From positions 434,001-498,000 of the forward strand of contig NZ_OW969598.1 in NCBI RefSeq assembly GCF_943181435.1: 64,000 bases of DNA. Direction: 5' to 3'. This stretch comes from Neisseria sp. Marseille-Q6792 (GTDB taxonomy: Bacteria > Pseudomonadota > Gammaproteobacteria > Burkholderiales > Neisseriaceae). Each line of letters opens with the position of its first letter. Position 1 is the first letter of the stretch. The notes below the pieces were generated by a model that was not told where the DNA came from, made no database searches, and saw nothing but the letters and a program-made list of their open reading frames with translations. This document shows, piece after piece, positions 47,697 through 61,848 of the stretch. Both the position numbers and the translations under genes were made by a program.

Positions 47697-47822
47697 CATC
47701 AGGAATTTTTCATTATATTACTGATAGCCGTCGTTGTTTTCGGCTTCAAATCCTTTGTCGTTATTCCCCCAACAGGAAGTCCACGTTGTCGAAAGGCTCG
47801 GACGTTTCCATCGCGCCCTGAC
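47697..47822 (+). pseudogene. Stomatin (qmcA) 5' fragment without a start
   Basis: The sequence matches 51108-51225 of the intact stomatin gene but lacks the GGAGGAATTATG start region and carries an indel (CCCCCAACAGG versus CCCACAGCAGG). It ends where the A+T-rich autotransporter DNA begins. Confidence 0.8.
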
Positions 47823-48090
47823 TGTGCGTAATGTGTCAACCGCGCTTTTTATTACGGCTTGTAGCTCTATTAGTAAAACTCCAGCGAAATCTGTGGATAT
47901 TTATTAAACCTTATTATTCGGCTGAAAATAGAAAAGCAGAAAATGTATTTGTACATAAAGAAATCAATCTTATGATACGTGAAAATACGTTAAAGGTTAT
48001 AAAAATGCGGTAAGATTTGTAGAAAAATCCTGCTCGTAGCAAAACTGTATTAAAATCAAGTCCCTTTAACACTAGACAAAAGAAGAAAAA

Positions 48091-50698
<2,608 letters not shown>

Positions 50699-50742
50699 TC
50701 ATTTGAGCTGAAAATCCGAGTAAATCGTCACAATCTTGTAAT

Positions 50743-50772
50743 CTAAGCGGTGAAATTCACCGCTTTTTTTTT
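50743..50772 (+). terminator. Terminator of the autotransporter gene
   Basis: AAGCGGTGAA pairs with TTCACCGCTT around one base, followed by seven T. It is not an uptake-sequence hairpin and belongs to the imported segment. Confidence 0.85.
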
Positions 50773-50797
50773 AAACGCTTTCCATTCCTCCTTATCT

Positions 50798-50891
50798 GTT
50801 CCGACAAACGTCCCTGCCTGACTGCATTTAAAATTTCTTGAAAATACGGCTGCCGTTTTTCGTTGCCCAGTGCATCGTGCCAAGTGTCCAT
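50798..50891 (-). pseudogene. ung 5' fragment
   Basis: The first 31 codons of a diverged ung allele (start ATG at 50891) run into the autotransporter flank. It has no active-site residues. Confidence 0.85.
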
Positions 50892-50970
50892 ATCTGCCCT
50901 ATCCTTTCAAATTCGGCTATACTGCTGATATCGCGTATTTTGTCAAACGAAGCCCTTTGCGGGGAAATAT

Positions 50971-51081
50971 ATGACTGCCGCTGTTGCCATCTTAATCATC
51001 GAATTATTGACGGGAACGGTTTATCTTCTGGTTATCAGCGCGGCTTTGGCGGGAAGAAAGGCAACCTTCTTATCATCGTAA
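50971..51081 (+). pseudogene. nfeD with internal deletion (36 codons)
   Basis: GGGGAAATAT and an ATG start an NfeD N-terminus (MTAAVAILIIELLTG... ISAALAG) that jumps to another frame and stops. It retains one hydrophobic helix and lacks the OB domain. Just downstream, GGAGG leads into the intact stomatin gene. Confidence 0.85.
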
Positions 51082-51103
51082 ACCCTTAACACTCGGAGGA
51101 ATT

Positions 51104-52051
51104 ATGGAATTTTTCATTATCTTGCTGGTAGCCGTCGTTGTTTTCGGCTTCAAATCCTTTGTTGTCATCCCACAGCAGGAAGTCCACGTTGTCGAAAGGC
51201 TCGGGCGTTTCCATCGCGCCCTGACGGCCGGTTTGAATATTTTGATTCCCTTTATCGACCGCGTCGCCTACCGTCATTCACTGAAAGAAATCCCTTTAGA
51301 CGTACCCAGCCAGGTCTGCATCACGCGCGACAATACGCAGCTGACTGTTGACGGTATCATCTATTTCCAAGTAACCGATCCCAAACTCGCCTCATATGGT
51401 TCGAGCAACTACATCATGGCGATTACCCAGCTTGCCCAAACGACGCTGCGTTCCGTTATCGGACGTATGGAGTTGGACAAAACGTTTGAAGAACGCGACG
51501 AAATCAACAGCACCGTCGTTTCCGCCCTCGATGAGGCAGCCGGAGCTTGGGGCGTGAAAGTGTTGCGTTATGAGATTAAAGACTTGGTGCCGCCGCAAGA
51601 GATTTTGCGCGCGATGCAGGCGCAAATTACCGCCGAACGCGAAAAACGTGCCCGTATCGCCGAATCCGAAGGCCGTAAAATCGAACAAATCAACCTTGCC
51701 AGTGGTCAGCGCGAAGCCGAAATCCAACAATCCGAAGGCGAGGCTCAGGCTGCGGTCAATGCGTCAAATGCCGAGAAAATCGCCCGCATCAACCGCGCCA
51801 AAGGCGAAGCGGAATCCTTGCGCCTTGTTGCCGAAGCCAATGCCGAAGCCATCCGTCAAATAGCCGCCGCCCTTCAAACACAAGGCGGCGCGGATGCGGT
51901 CAATCTGAAGATTGCGGAACAATACGTCGCCGCGTTCAACAATCTTGCCAAAGAAAGCAATACGCTGATTATGCCCGCCAATGTTGCCGACATTGGTAGC
52001 CTGATTTCGGCTGGGATGAAAATCCTTGACAAGGGTAAAGCTTCCCAATAA
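51104..52051 (+). CDS. qmcA: Stomatin/prohibitin (SPFH) family protein
   Basis: This 315-residue protein has an N-terminal membrane anchor (FFIILLVAVVVFGFKSFVVI), an SPFH domain (QQEVHVVERLGRFHRALTAGLNILIPFID...) and a long C-terminal coiled coil (residues 190-260, rich in EGEAQAAVNASNAEKIAR-type heptads). It forms large membrane rings or microdomains linked to protease control in other bacteria. GGAGG precedes the start. It would normally follow nfeD directly; here only a broken nfeD copy precedes it. Confidence 0.93.
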   Translation: MEFFIILLVAVVVFGFKSFVVIPQQEVHVVERLGRFHRALTAGLNILIPFIDRVAYRHSLKEIPLDVPSQVCITRDNTQLTVDGIIYFQVTDPKLASYGSSNYIMAITQLAQTTLRSVIGRMELDKTFEERDEINSTVVSALDEAAGAWGVKVLRYEIKDLVPPQEILRAMQAQITAEREKRARIAESEGRKIEQINLASGQREAEIQQSEGEAQAAVNASNAEKIARINRAKGEAESLRLVAEANAEAIRQIAAALQTQGGADAVNLKIAEQYVAAFNNLAKESNTLIMPANVADIGSLISAGMKILDKGKASQ

Positions 52052-52071
52052 ATATCCCAATCAATAGATAT

Positions 52072-52118
52072 AAAAAATGCCGTCTGAACCTTGCCGGAAA
52101 GGTTCAGACGGCATTTTT
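52072..52118 (+). terminator. Uptake-sequence terminator of the stomatin gene
   Basis: AAAAAATGCCGTCTGAACC pairs with GGTTCAGACGGCATTTTT around a 9-base loop. Confidence 0.85.
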
Positions 52119-52252
52119 ATCCAAATCCAAACTCAAAAATATATTTATCCCCATACCCTTATTTGATAACGGACGCGGACTGCAGGTATCCATACTGCAT
52201 TTTCGGATAAAACAAAATATCCCCTTTGGAAACTTTATACTTCGTCAATGCC

Positions 52253-53323
52253 TTACCTGTTCAGATAAAAATTGCTGGCAAAATATTTCTGGACACCCTC
52301 ACGCAGCAATACCAATGTTACGGCAGCCAAAGGTAATCCTGCCAACATTCCGACAAAGCCCATCAGTTGTCCGAATGCCATCAGGGAAAAGATAACCCAA
52401 AACGGCGACAGGCCGATACGGTCTCCCACGATTTTCGGCGTAATGAAAAAACTTTCGAGAAACTGGCCGACGGCAAAAACCGCCCAGACAGCTAAGATGC
52501 CGTTCCACGAAGCAAATTGGAGCAAGGCGGCAACGGTGGCAAGCAGTAATCCCGTAAACGCACCGAGATAAGGGACAAATACCAAAATACCGGCAAGCAT
52601 ACCGATGGCAAATCCTGAATCCAGCCCGACCAGCACCAGCCCCAAGCCGTAAACCAAGCCCATAATCAGCATCACCAGAAGCTGACCGCGTAAGAATTCG
52701 CCCAATACCTCGTTCAAATTACCTGTAATACGGGTATAAGTATCGGCAAAACGCCTCGGAACCAGTTTACTTATGCCGCATGACCACCGCTGCCAATCCA
52801 GCAGAAAATAGTAAAGCAGCAAGGGCAGCAGCAGCAGATTGCCGATACTGCTGACGATATTGCTGCTCTGCCTCATCAAAACGGGAAACCACGCCTTAAG
52901 CGTGTTGCTCAGTTCACCCGTATGCGCCTGAAGCCATGCGATAACGGATGCCTGATCGATTTCCACATAATTGCCCACAGTCTCTTTCAACAGCGGCAAC
53001 AGCGTATTTTGCATAAAACCTGCAAGTTGGGGCAAACGGGATACCATGCTGTTGAACTGTCCGACCAGCATAGGGACAATAATCAAAAGCAGCGCGGCAA
53101 GCAGCAGCAAGGCAAAAACCATTACAGTCATTGAAGCAACGGCACGGTTGAAACCTTTTTTCTGCAACCATTCAACCAAAGGATCCAACACATACGCCAA
53201 CACTGCCGCAACCGCAAAGGGAGCCAGTGTGTCGCCAAGTGCGAAAGCCAGCCATATCAAGACCGTAAGGAACACCCCCGCACCAACCCAGGGTTTGATA
53301 CTCTGCTTTTTTTTCTGATACAT
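52253..53323 (-). CDS. AI-2E family transporter (PerM-like)
   Basis: I start at the ATG at 53323 (356 residues) because a TATAAT (minus strand, 53360-53355) lies just upstream and rules out the longer frame. It has about eight membrane helices: a pair near residues 12-50 (VGAGVFLTVLIWLAFALG, APFAVAAVLAYVLDPLV), one at 65-95, then a large amphipathic region and five helices in the C-terminal half. GLVYGLGLVLVGLDSGFAIGMLAGILVFVPYLG is the family core. Members export small molecules or act in Na+/H+ exchange; the substrate here is unknown. Confidence 0.85.
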   Translation of the reverse strand: MYQKKKQSIKPWVGAGVFLTVLIWLAFALGDTLAPFAVAAVLAYVLDPLVEWLQKKGFNRAVASMTVMVFALLLLAALLLIIVPMLVGQFNSMVSRLPQLAGFMQNTLLPLLKETVGNYVEIDQASVIAWLQAHTGELSNTLKAWFPVLMRQSSNIVSSIGNLLLLPLLLYYFLLDWQRWSCGISKLVPRRFADTYTRITGNLNEVLGEFLRGQLLVMLIMGLVYGLGLVLVGLDSGFAIGMLAGILVFVPYLGAFTGLLLATVAALLQFASWNGILAVWAVFAVGQFLESFFITPKIVGDRIGLSPFWVIFSLMAFGQLMGFVGMLAGLPLAAVTLVLLREGVQKYFASNFYLNR

Positions 53324-53354
53324 AACAACCCGTCCGGAAACCATTTTCATCATT

Positions 53355-53360
53355 ATTATA
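53355..53360 (-). promoter_or_regulatory. Likely -10 element of the AI-2E transporter gene
   Basis: TATAAT on the minus strand, 31 bases before the chosen ATG. The -35 is weak. Confidence 0.45.
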
Positions 53361-53442
53361 GCAGAATGGGTTATATCGCAGATAAAGCCCGTGCCGTTCC
53401 GATAGCCTGTTATCGCGGTTTGGGCTAAAATACCGTATATCT

Positions 53443-53480
53443 GATGCCGTCTGAAAGGCAAACCCGCTTTCAGACGGCAT
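53443..53480. repeat. Inverted uptake-sequence pair upstream of ybeD
   Basis: ATGCCGTCTGAAAG (53443-53456) and its complement (53467-53480) lie between divergent genes, so this is an uptake pair and not an obvious terminator. Confidence 0.65.
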
Positions 53481-53505
53481 ACCGTACACGATAAGGCAGC
53501 ACATC

Positions 53506-53781
53506 ATGACCGAACAAGAAAACAAAACATCCCTCATCGAATTTCCCTGCACCTTCCCATTAAAAGTAATGGGGGCGGTTCATCCCGAGTTCGAGCAAGC
53601 GGTTTTAGAAACCGTCCGCCTTCACGCCCCTGACACGCAGGCTCACCACATCACCACGCGTCCGAGCAGCAAAGGCAACTATACCGGTGCCACCGTACAA
53701 GTAAAGGTTGAAAACCAAGAACAATTGGACAACATCTACCGCGCGCTGACTTCGCACGAACTGGTCAAAGTGGTACTTTGA
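53506..53781 (+). CDS. ybeD: DUF493 (YbeD) family protein
   Basis: A 91-residue cytoplasmic protein with an ACT-like ferredoxin fold: [24 protein letters not shown], then the conserved [30 protein letters not shown]. In many proteobacteria it precedes lipB, as here (one base between stop and next start). Its role is unknown; a regulatory link to lipoate synthesis is inferred from synteny. Confidence 0.9.
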   Translation: MTEQENKTSLIEFPCTFPLKVMGAVHPEFEQAVLETVRLHAPDTQAHHITTRPSSKGNYTGATVQVKVENQEQLDNIYRALTSHELVKVVL

Positions 53782-53782
53782 G

Positions 53783-54406
53783 ATGAGAATCATACATAAA
53801 GGTTTGGTTGAATATCTGCCGACTTTTGAGGCAATGAAAACCTTTAATGCCGGACGTAATGCCGACACCGAAGACGAACTCTGGGTTGTCGAACACCCGC
53901 CCGTCTTTACGCAAGGACTGGCGGGAAAACCCGAGCACCTGCTGATTCGAGACGACATCCCCGTTATCCAGATTGACCGGGGCGGACAGATTACCTATCA
54001 CGGACCCGGGCAATTGGTCGTTTATACGATGATTGATTTCAAACGGCGCAAAACCAGTGTTAGAAACATCGTTTCCGCGCTTGAAAACAGCATCATCGCC
54101 ACATTGGCGGAATACGGCATTGAAGCGGCGGCTGATCCGAAACGCCCCGGCGTTTATGTCGGAGAACGCAAAATCGCCTCGCTGGGGCTGCGTATCAAAG
54201 GAGGTTCCGTCTATCACGGCCTTGCGCTCAACGTCAATATGGATTTAAGCCCGTTTACCCATATCAACCCCTGCGGTTATGCCGGTATGGAAATGACGCA
54301 AATCGCGGATTTTGTCCACCCCTGTCCCACGCTGGACGAAGTCGCCGCCAAGCTGACCACACATCTTAAAACACAACTCACACCGAAAGCAGATAACAAT
54401 GAGTGA
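53783..54406 (+). CDS. lipB: Octanoyltransferase (lipoate biosynthesis)
   Basis: It moves octanoate from acyl carrier protein to lipoyl domains. This 207-residue protein has [41 protein letters not shown] and the active site [13 protein letters not shown] (catalytic Cys near residue 169), with the Lys in KIASLGLRI. Its end overlaps lipA by 8 bases, so the two steps of lipoate assembly are coupled. Confidence 0.97.
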   Translation: MRIIHKGLVEYLPTFEAMKTFNAGRNADTEDELWVVEHPPVFTQGLAGKPEHLLIRDDIPVIQIDRGGQITYHGPGQLVVYTMIDFKRRKTSVRNIVSALENSIIATLAEYGIEAAADPKRPGVYVGERKIASLGLRIKGGSVYHGLALNVNMDLSPFTHINPCGYAGMEMTQIADFVHPCPTLDEVAAKLTTHLKTQLTPKADNNE

Positions 54407-55382
54407 AATCAAAACCGACGACCCCAAACGCGGCATCAAACTCAAAGGCGCGGACAAAACCGCACGTATTCCGATTAAAGTTGTTCCATTGGAACAGAAA
54501 TTGAAAAAGCCCGAATGGATACGCGCCAAACTCCCATCGCGCAAATTCTTTGAAATCAAAGACATTTTACGCGAACAAAAAATGCACACCGTTTGCGAGG
54601 AAGCCTCCTGCCCCAACATCGGCGAATGCTTCAGCAAAGGCACGGCGACCTTCATGATTATGGGCGACATCTGCACGCGCCGCTGCCCGTTCTGCGACGT
54701 GGGACACGGCCGCCCCAATATACTCGACCCTGACGAACCGAAAAACCTCGCAGAATCCGTTAAAGCCATGAACCTGCGTTACGTCGTCATCACCTCCGTC
54801 GACCGCGACGACCTGCGCGACGGCGGCGCCCAACACTTCGCCGACTGCATCAAAGCCATCCGCGAGACCAGTCCGAACACCAAAATCGAAATCCTCGTCC
54901 CCGACTTCCGAGGCCGCTTGGACATCGCACTGAAAATCCTTGCCGAAACCCCGCCCGACGTGATGAACCACAACTTGGAAACCCATCCGAGCCTGTATAA
55001 AAAAGCCCGTCCCGGCGCCAATTATCAACATTCTTTAGACTTATTAAAACGTTATAAAGAAATGATGCCGCATATCCCGACCAAATCCGGCATTATGGTC
55101 GGCTTGGGCGAAACCGACGAAGACGTGCGCGAAATTATGCGCGATATGCGGGCGCACAATATCGAGATGATTACCATCGGACAGTATCTCCAGCCTTCAG
55201 ACGGCCACTTGCCTGTCTTGCGCTACGTTACACCCGAGCAGTTCAAAATCTTTGAAAAAGAAGCATACGAACTGGGCTTTACCAATGCCGCCATCGGTGC
55301 GATGGTACGTTCAAGTTACCATGCCGACGAACAGGCTGCCGAAGCCTTACGCGAAAGCCACGGCGGTTGCGGGCATCATTAA
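54399..55382 (+). CDS. lipA: Lipoyl synthase
   Basis: This 327-residue radical SAM enzyme inserts two sulfurs into the octanoyl chain. The auxiliary cluster ligands [12 protein letters not shown] lie near residue 66 and the radical SAM cluster CTRRCPFCD near 92, with the conserved [34 protein letters not shown] and the late [14 protein letters not shown], which supplies the third auxiliary-cluster ligand (a Ser). It is the last gene of the ybeD-lipB-lipA operon. Confidence 0.98.
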   Translation: MSEIKTDDPKRGIKLKGADKTARIPIKVVPLEQKLKKPEWIRAKLPSRKFFEIKDILREQKMHTVCEEASCPNIGECFSKGTATFMIMGDICTRRCPFCDVGHGRPNILDPDEPKNLAESVKAMNLRYVVITSVDRDDLRDGGAQHFADCIKAIRETSPNTKIEILVPDFRGRLDIALKILAETPPDVMNHNLETHPSLYKKARPGANYQHSLDLLKRYKEMMPHIPTKSGIMVGLGETDEDVREIMRDMRAHNIEMITIGQYLQPSDGHLPVLRYVTPEQFKIFEKEAYELGFTNAAIGAMVRSSYHADEQAAEALRESHGGCGHH

Positions 55383-55471
55383 ACTCGGAACACCGTTCCG
55401 AAGTAAAAAATAATTTCCTACGCTGCTGTCTGCTGCGTTGTTTGATGTAAACAACATCAATTTGAATTGTC

Positions 55472-55502
55472 TATGCCGTCTGAAAGCCCTTCAGACGGCA
55501 TA
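55472..55502 (+). terminator. Uptake-sequence terminator of the lip operon
   Basis: TATGCCGTCTGAAAG pairs with CTTCAGACGGCATA with almost no loop, followed by ATTTATT. Confidence 0.7.
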
Positions 55503-55544
55503 ATTTATTCCCAAAATCCGATAATCTCAAAAGAATCTGTCAGT

Positions 55545-55563
55545 TAATGAGAACGATTCATTA
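55545..55563 (+). promoter_or_regulatory. Fur-box-like site upstream of bfrA
   Basis: TAATGAGAACGATTCATTA has perfect 6-bp inverted arms and resembles the 19-bp Fur consensus GATAATGATAATCATTATC. It lies about 290 bases before the bacterioferritin genes, in a stretch (55503-55855) with no other supported gene. The distance is long for direct repression, so it may act on another start. Confidence 0.45.
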
Positions 55564-55855
55564 TAAATTTTGATAAAAAACCGTACCGTATTTGCTTTTC
55601 GCTATGGTTAACAAGTGTAAATGTTCTTTATGGATGATATGGATTCTTAGTTTTAACAGCACAAAAAACCGATAAAAAACAGCATACTGATTTGGAAGGC
55701 ATTGGGAAATACGCCCTATTTCTTTTGATAATTGTTTGTATTTTAAATAGAAAATTTGTCATGCCGACAGCTTTTGCATACAATGCACGCATCCCGAACA
55801 GTGCTACATCCACTGTTTAACCACACGAAACCCAAATTAAGAAAAGAGAAATATT

Positions 55856-56320
55856 ATGCAAGGCAATCAAGCAGTTTTAGATTATATGAACGAATTGCTG
55901 TCCGGCGAGCTGGCAGCACGCGACCAATACTTCATCCACTCCCGCCTCTACTCCGAATGGGGCTACACCAAACTTTTTGAACGTCTCAATCACGAGATGG
56001 AAGAAGAAACCACACACGCCGAAGACTTCATCCGCCGCATCCTGATGCTGGGCGGCACGCCGAAAATGGCGCGCGCCGAACTGAATATCGGCACGGACGT
56101 GGTTTCCTGCCTCAAAGCCGACCTGCAAACCGAATATGAAGTACGTGATGCGTTGAAAAAAGGCATCAAACTGTGCGAAGAGGCTCAAGACTATGTTACG
56201 CGCGACCTGATGGTTGCCCAACTGAAAGATACCGAAGAAGACCACGCACACTGGTTGGAACAGCAGCTGCGTCTAATCGAGCTGATTGGCGAAGGCAACT
56301 ACTACCAAAGCCAACTGTAA
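55856..56320 (+). CDS. bfrA: Bacterioferritin A (ferroxidase subunit)
   Basis: This 154-residue iron-storage subunit is a four-helix bundle. The di-iron ligands are all present (E18, E51, H54 and, later, the EEDHAHW segment), while position 52, the haem ligand Met in E. coli Bfr, is Thr. So it can oxidise iron but probably cannot bind haem alone. AAGAGAAA precedes the ATG. It is directly followed by bfrB (27-base gap), with which it forms the mixed shell known in gonococci. Confidence 0.95.
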
Positions 56321-56347
56321 TCCGTATTCGGAATAAAAGGAGTCCGT

Positions 56348-56821
56348 ATGAAAGGCGACCGTTTGGTTATCCGCGAGCTGAACAAAAACTTAGGCTTGCT
56401 GCTGATAACCATCAACCAATATTTCCTTCACGCCCGTATTTTGAAAAACTGGGGCTTTGAAGAACTGGGCGAACATTTCTTCAAACAGTCCATCGTTGAA
56501 ATGAAAGCTGCTGACGATTTGATCGAGCGCATTCTGTTCCTCGAAGGTCTGCCGAACCTGCAAGAACTGGGCAAGCTTCTGATTGGCGAGTCCACCGAAG
56601 AAATCATCGCCTGCGATTTGACCAAAGAACAGGAAAAACACGAAGCCCTGCTTGCCGCCATCGCCACAGCTGAAGCGCAACAGGATTACGTCAGCCGTGA
56701 TTTGTTGGAAAAACAAAAAGACACCAACGAAGAACACATCGATTGGCTCGAAACCCAGCAGGAACTGATCGGCAAAATCGGTTTGCCAAACTACCTGCAA
56801 ACAGCGGCGCAAGAGGACTAA
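56348..56821 (+). CDS. bfrB: Bacterioferritin B (haem-binding subunit)
   Basis: This 157-residue partner of BfrA has Met52, the haem ligand, but lacks two ferroxidase residues (Leu at 18, Ala at 54), so iron oxidation must come from BfrA. AAAAGGAGTCC gives a strong ribosome-binding site. Mixed shells of both subunits are consistent with the neisserial literature. Confidence 0.95.
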   Translation: MKGDRLVIRELNKNLGLLLITINQYFLHARILKNWGFEELGEHFFKQSIVEMKAADDLIERILFLEGLPNLQELGKLLIGESTEEIIACDLTKEQEKHEALLAAIATAEAQQDYVSRDLLEKQKDTNEEHIDWLETQQELIGKIGLPNYLQTAAQED

Positions 56822-56925
56822 AACACAAACCACTGCCAAATACAGCAGTCCCCTGCACCATCAGACGGCATATCCATATAAACGGATATGCCGTTTTTCT
56901 TTACCGGATTGCGAATAAAATCGAA

Positions 56926-56941
56926 ATTGATTTGAATCAAT
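56926..56941 (+). promoter_or_regulatory. Palindromic Fur-type site before the candidate NrrF
   Basis: ATTGATT-TG-AATCAAT has perfect 7-bp arms and sits about 20 bases before the GATAAT (56963-56968) that could be the -10 of the small RNA. Confidence 0.5.
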
Positions 56942-56974
56942 ACTCGATAACGGTTTTTGTTTGATAATACCGAC

Positions 56975-57080
56975 ATGAAATCTAGATTGCTTGTTTGCTG
57001 TTTCCCAATCCGTCTTGATTTTATCTCTTTCCTCTTGATGTGTGTGTGTTTGGGTGTGGCTGCCGCCACCCCTTTTTTTT
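56975..57080 (+). ncRNA. nrrF: Candidate NrrF iron-responsive small RNA
   Basis: The intergenic region after bfrB has a GATAAT -10, a palindromic Fur-type site and a rho-independent terminator (57052-57060 with 57065-57072, then eight T). In meningococcus the Fur-repressed sRNA NrrF lies between the bacterioferritin pair and the next gene, so position and architecture both fit. The exact 5' end is uncertain; a longer 5' part is possible. A 48-codon ORF (56975-57121, MKSRLLVCCF...) covers the same bases and is probably not a real protein gene. Known NrrF targets are succinate dehydrogenase mRNAs. Confidence 0.6.
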
Positions 57081-57145
57081 GGTCTTTATGTGAAGTAAAA
57101 TCCGTAACAGCAAATACTTAACTTTAACCATTTATCTGGAAACAA

Positions 57146-57466
57146 ATGATGGGCAACAAATTAACTCTGCCTGCCGAACTGCCTGACGAACAGGATTTGC
57201 GGGCGGTATTGGCATACAATATGCGGCTTTTCCGCGTGAACAAGGGCTGGTCGCAAGAAGAATTGGCGCGGCAATGCGGTTTGGACAGGACTTATGTGTC
57301 GGCAGTCGAGCGCAAACGCTGGAACATCGCCCTGTCGAATATCGAAAAAATGGCGGCGGCTTTGGGCGTGGCGGCGTATCAGTTGCTGCTGCCGCCGCAG
57401 GAACGGTTGAACCTGATGACCAATTCCGCCGATACCCGACAAATGCCGTCTGAAAGCGGTATTTGA
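57146..57466 (+). CDS. Xre-family transcriptional regulator
   Basis: This 106-residue protein has one Cro/C1-type HTH in the middle (LAYNMRLFRVNKGWSQEELARQCGLDRTYVSAVERKRWNIALSNIEKMAAALGV, residues 22-75). It resembles the controllers of restriction-modification loci, but no such locus is here. The tail is encoded partly by an uptake sequence (MPSESGI). The first of two ATGs is used here. It lies 65 bases after the candidate NrrF terminator. Its target is unknown. Confidence 0.75.
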   Translation: MMGNKLTLPAELPDEQDLRAVLAYNMRLFRVNKGWSQEELARQCGLDRTYVSAVERKRWNIALSNIEKMAAALGVAAYQLLLPPQERLNLMTNSADTRQMPSESGI

Positions 57467-57514
57467 CCGCCGAACCATCCGCCTCCCTTTTTCCCGCCAA
57501 TCGAAAGAATAAAA

Positions 57515-60073
57515 ATGCCTGCAAACCTGTCTTCAGCACTGGAAACCTTCAAACAGCAGCGCGATGCTGCCGAAGCGCATTATTTGAAAGCCAAGCGCGT
57601 ATCGGTATTTTTTAGAGAATATACGGCGGCAGTCGAAACCTTACTGGCGGCATTGTGGGCAGAACATTTTCAAAACAGCGCGTTATGTCTGATGGCGGTG
57701 GGCGGCTTCGGGCGCGGCGAACTGTATCCCTGTTCGGATGTGGATTTGGCGGTTGTCTCCCCTGCCCCACTTTCAGACGGCATTCAGGAACAGATTGCCC
57801 GGTTTGTCCAAACCCTGTGGGACTGCAAACTGATGCCGTCTGTAAAAAGCGGCGGCATTGACGAACTATGTGAAAGCGTGCGCAATGATATTACGGGGGA
57901 CACGGCGTTTTTAGAGGCTAGGTTTTTGTTTGGCAACCGCCAAACAGCAGACGAATTGGTCGAAAAAATGAACGCGCAACGCAATGTAGCGGCGTTTGTC
58001 GAGGCAAAACTGGTGGAGATGGAACACCGCCATGCCAAATCACAAGGCTCAGGGGCGGTATTGGAACCAAACATCAAAAGCTGTCCCGGCGGTCTGCGCG
58101 ACATCCACACCCTGCTTTGGATAGCGAAAGCACAAGGCTTGGCGGCCAACCTGCCTGCGCTGGTCAAACAAGGCATTCTGACGCGCACTGAAGCCGGTAT
58201 GCTTTCACACGGCTACCGCCGCCTCGCCCACATCCGCATCCATCTGCATTTAAACGCCAAGCGCGCCGAAGACCGCCTGCTGTTCGATTTGCAGCCGCAA
58301 GTCGCCGAAAGTATGGGTTATCAAGGCTTGAACCTCCGCCGTCAAAGCGAAGAACTGATGCGCGTGTTTTACCGCGCGATTAAAACCGTTAAACAACTGA
58401 GCGGCATCCTCACACCCATGCTGCAAAGCCGCGTTTCCTCCGCGCCGATGCGCGTTACCCTGCGGATTGACGACGACTACATCCAAGTCAACAACCAAAT
58501 CGCCGCGCGGCACACCGATATTTTTTTCAGACGGCCCGAACACATTTTCAAAATCGTCGAAATCATGCAGCAGCGCAACGACATTACCGCGCTCGAACCG
58601 CAAACCCTGCGCGCCTGGTGGGGCGCGACGCGTAAAATCAACCGCAGCTTCTACCAAAACCCCGAAAACCGCCGCCGTTTCGCCGGCTTTTTCCGCAGCG
58701 GCAACGGACTGACCCAAACCCTGCGCTTCCTCAACCTCTACGGCGTATTGGGACGCTACCTGCCCGCGTGGGAAAAAATCGTCGGTCTGCTTCAACACGA
58801 CTTGTTCCATATCTATCCTGTGGACGACCACATCCTCGCCGTCGTCCGCAACGTCCGCCGCCTTGCCTTGGATATGCACAGCCACGAGCTGCCTTACGCC
58901 TCCGCGCTGATGCAGTCCTTTGAAAAACAAGACATCCTCTACCTTGCTGCTTTCTTCCACGACATCGCCAAAGGACGCGGCGGCGACCATGCCATACAAG
59001 GCATCGCAGACGCGCGCCAATTTGCCGCCGACCACTTCCTGACCGAAGAAGAAAGCGACCTGCTTGCCTGGTTGGTCGAAAACCATCTTCTTATGTCCAC
59101 CGTCGCCCAAAAAGAAGACATCCAAGACCCCGATGTACTCGATGCATTCTGCAAACGCGTGCAAACTCACGAACGTCTCAGCGCACTCTACCTCTTGACC
59201 ATTTCCGACATACGCGGCACCAATCCCAAACTGTGGAACGCATGGCGCGCCAGCCTGTTGGAAAGCCTGTTCCACGCCGCCGGACGCTACCTCGCAGGCA
59301 ACGGTGGCAACCCGCACGCCCTCTTCGGCCGCCGCCAACAAGAAGCCGCCGAATTGCTTACCCGTACCGCTGTTCCCGAAAAACAGCAGAAAAAGCTTTG
59401 GAACTCGCTCGGTTCCGCCTACTTCGCCCGCCATCAATCCCGCGAAATCCTGTGGCATGCCGCCAACCTCGTACACGACTTTGAAACCCCCATCGTCCGC
59501 AGTCGCATCCTGCCCAAAAGCGACAGCTTTCAAGTCATGGTTTTCATGCCCAACGGGCCGCGCTTGTTCGCCCGCCTCTGCCGTATCTTCAGTCGCCACG
59601 GTTTCGACATTCTCGCCGCCCGCGCCTTCATCACCGAACACGACTACATCCTCGATACCTTCATCGTGCAAATTCCCTCGCAGCACGCCCCCGAAGACTA
59701 CCCCGACATCCAAAGCGCGCTCGAAGCCGAACTCAACAGCTTTATCCACGGACATACCGTTGCCGAAACCCAAAGCCACAGCCGCCGCATCAGCCGCCGC
59801 AGCCGCTATATGCCGATCGCGCCAAGCATCACCATTACCCCCGAAGAAGACTACCCCAACTGGTACTCCGTCGAAATCACCGCCGTCAACCGCCCTTTCC
59901 TGCTCGCCGATATGGCGGAAGTCTTTTTCGCCCACAATGTCAGCCTGCGCTACGCCAAAATTTCCACGCTGGATGAACGCGTCGAAGACAGTTTTACCGT
60001 TTTCAGCCCCGACTTGAAAAATCCGAAAATCCAATCTGCGTTGAAACAGGCTTTGTTGGAACAATTAACATGA
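57515..60073 (+). CDS. glnD: Bifunctional [protein-PII] uridylyltransferase/uridylyl-removing enzyme
   Basis: This 852-residue nitrogen sensor modifies PII in response to glutamine. It has the nucleotidyltransferase motif [19 protein letters not shown] near residue 62, a central HD domain ([21 protein letters not shown]), and two ACT domains at the C-terminus ([20 protein letters not shown] and [21 protein letters not shown]) for glutamine. Length is close to E. coli GlnD (890). Confidence 0.96.
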   Translation: MPANLSSALETFKQQRDAAEAHYLKAKRVSVFFREYTAAVETLLAALWAEHFQNSALCLMAVGGFGRGELYPCSDVDLAVVSPAPLSDGIQEQIARFVQTLWDCKLMPSVKSGGIDELCESVRNDITGDTAFLEARFLFGNRQTADELVEKMNAQRNVAAFVEAKLVEMEHRHAKSQGSGAVLEPNIKSCPGGLRDIHTLLWIAKAQGLAANLPALVKQGILTRTEAGMLSHGYRRLAHIRIHLHLNAKRAEDRLLFDLQPQVAESMGYQGLNLRRQSEELMRVFYRAIKTVKQLSGILTPMLQSRVSSAPMRVTLRIDDDYIQVNNQIAARHTDIFFRRPEHIFKIVEIMQQRNDITALEPQTLRAWWGATRKINRSFYQNPENRRRFAGFFRSGNGLTQTLRFLNLYGVLGRYLPAWEKIVGLLQHDLFHIYPVDDHILAVVRNVRRLALDMHSHELPYASALMQSFEKQDILYLAAFFHDIAKGRGGDHAIQGIADARQFAADHFLTEEESDLLAWLVENHLLMSTVAQKEDIQDPDVLDAFCKRVQTHERLSALYLLTISDIRGTNPKLWNAWRASLLESLFHAAGRYLAGNGGNPHALFGRRQQEAAELLTRTAVPEKQQKKLWNSLGSAYFARHQSREILWHAANLVHDFETPIVRSRILPKSDSFQVMVFMPNGPRLFARLCRIFSRHGFDILAARAFITEHDYILDTFIVQIPSQHAPEDYPDIQSALEAELNSFIHGHTVAETQSHSRRISRRSRYMPIAPSITITPEEDYPNWYSVEITAVNRPFLLADMAEVFFAHNVSLRYAKISTLDERVEDSFTVFSPDLKNPKIQSALKQALLEQLT

Positions 60074-60135
60074 TTCCTCTTCCCTTTTCAGACGGCATTA
60101 GCCCTTCTGTTTTCCAACTATCCCGTAACGGATAA

Positions 60136-61683
<1,548 letters not shown>

Positions 61684-61700
61684 TTCAAGCAGTCTTTATT

Positions 61701-61746
61701 AAAATGCCGTCTGAAACCCGATTTTAAGGTTTCAGACGGCATTTTT
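61701..61746. terminator. Uptake-sequence terminator between guaB and rnr
   Basis: AAAATGCCGTCTGAAACC pairs with GGTTTCAGACGGCATTTTT around a 9-base loop, between convergent genes. Confidence 0.85.
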
Positions 61747-61848
61747 AAATTTACCGAGAAAATAGCCTATCCGATAAAACGGATAGGCCATAGAAAGATA
61801 GGCAACTGTGTTATGCCAGGCATGGCTTGGGATTTTTCTTAAACGCTT

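Larger units (their letters stand above)
47114..47822. repeat. Left direct repeat flanking the autotransporter insertion
   Basis: This 709-base copy spans the ung 5' end, intact nfeD and about 130 bases of the stomatin 5' end. The matching right copy is at 50798-51225. The copies differ at roughly 8% of positions in the ung-nfeD part, so they are diverged alleles and not a fresh duplication. Confidence 0.85.
50798..51225. repeat. Right direct repeat flanking the autotransporter insertion
   Basis: This copy holds the ung start (50891 back to 50798), an internally deleted nfeD and the complete stomatin start. Relative to the left copy it lacks about 277 bases of nfeD (47384-47660). Confidence 0.85.

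Noticed and set aside
58250..60064. A very long minus-strand ORF (604 codons) opposite glnD
   Set aside because: It is the shadow of glnD, produced by the high G+C at third codon positions; it has no start signal or domain.
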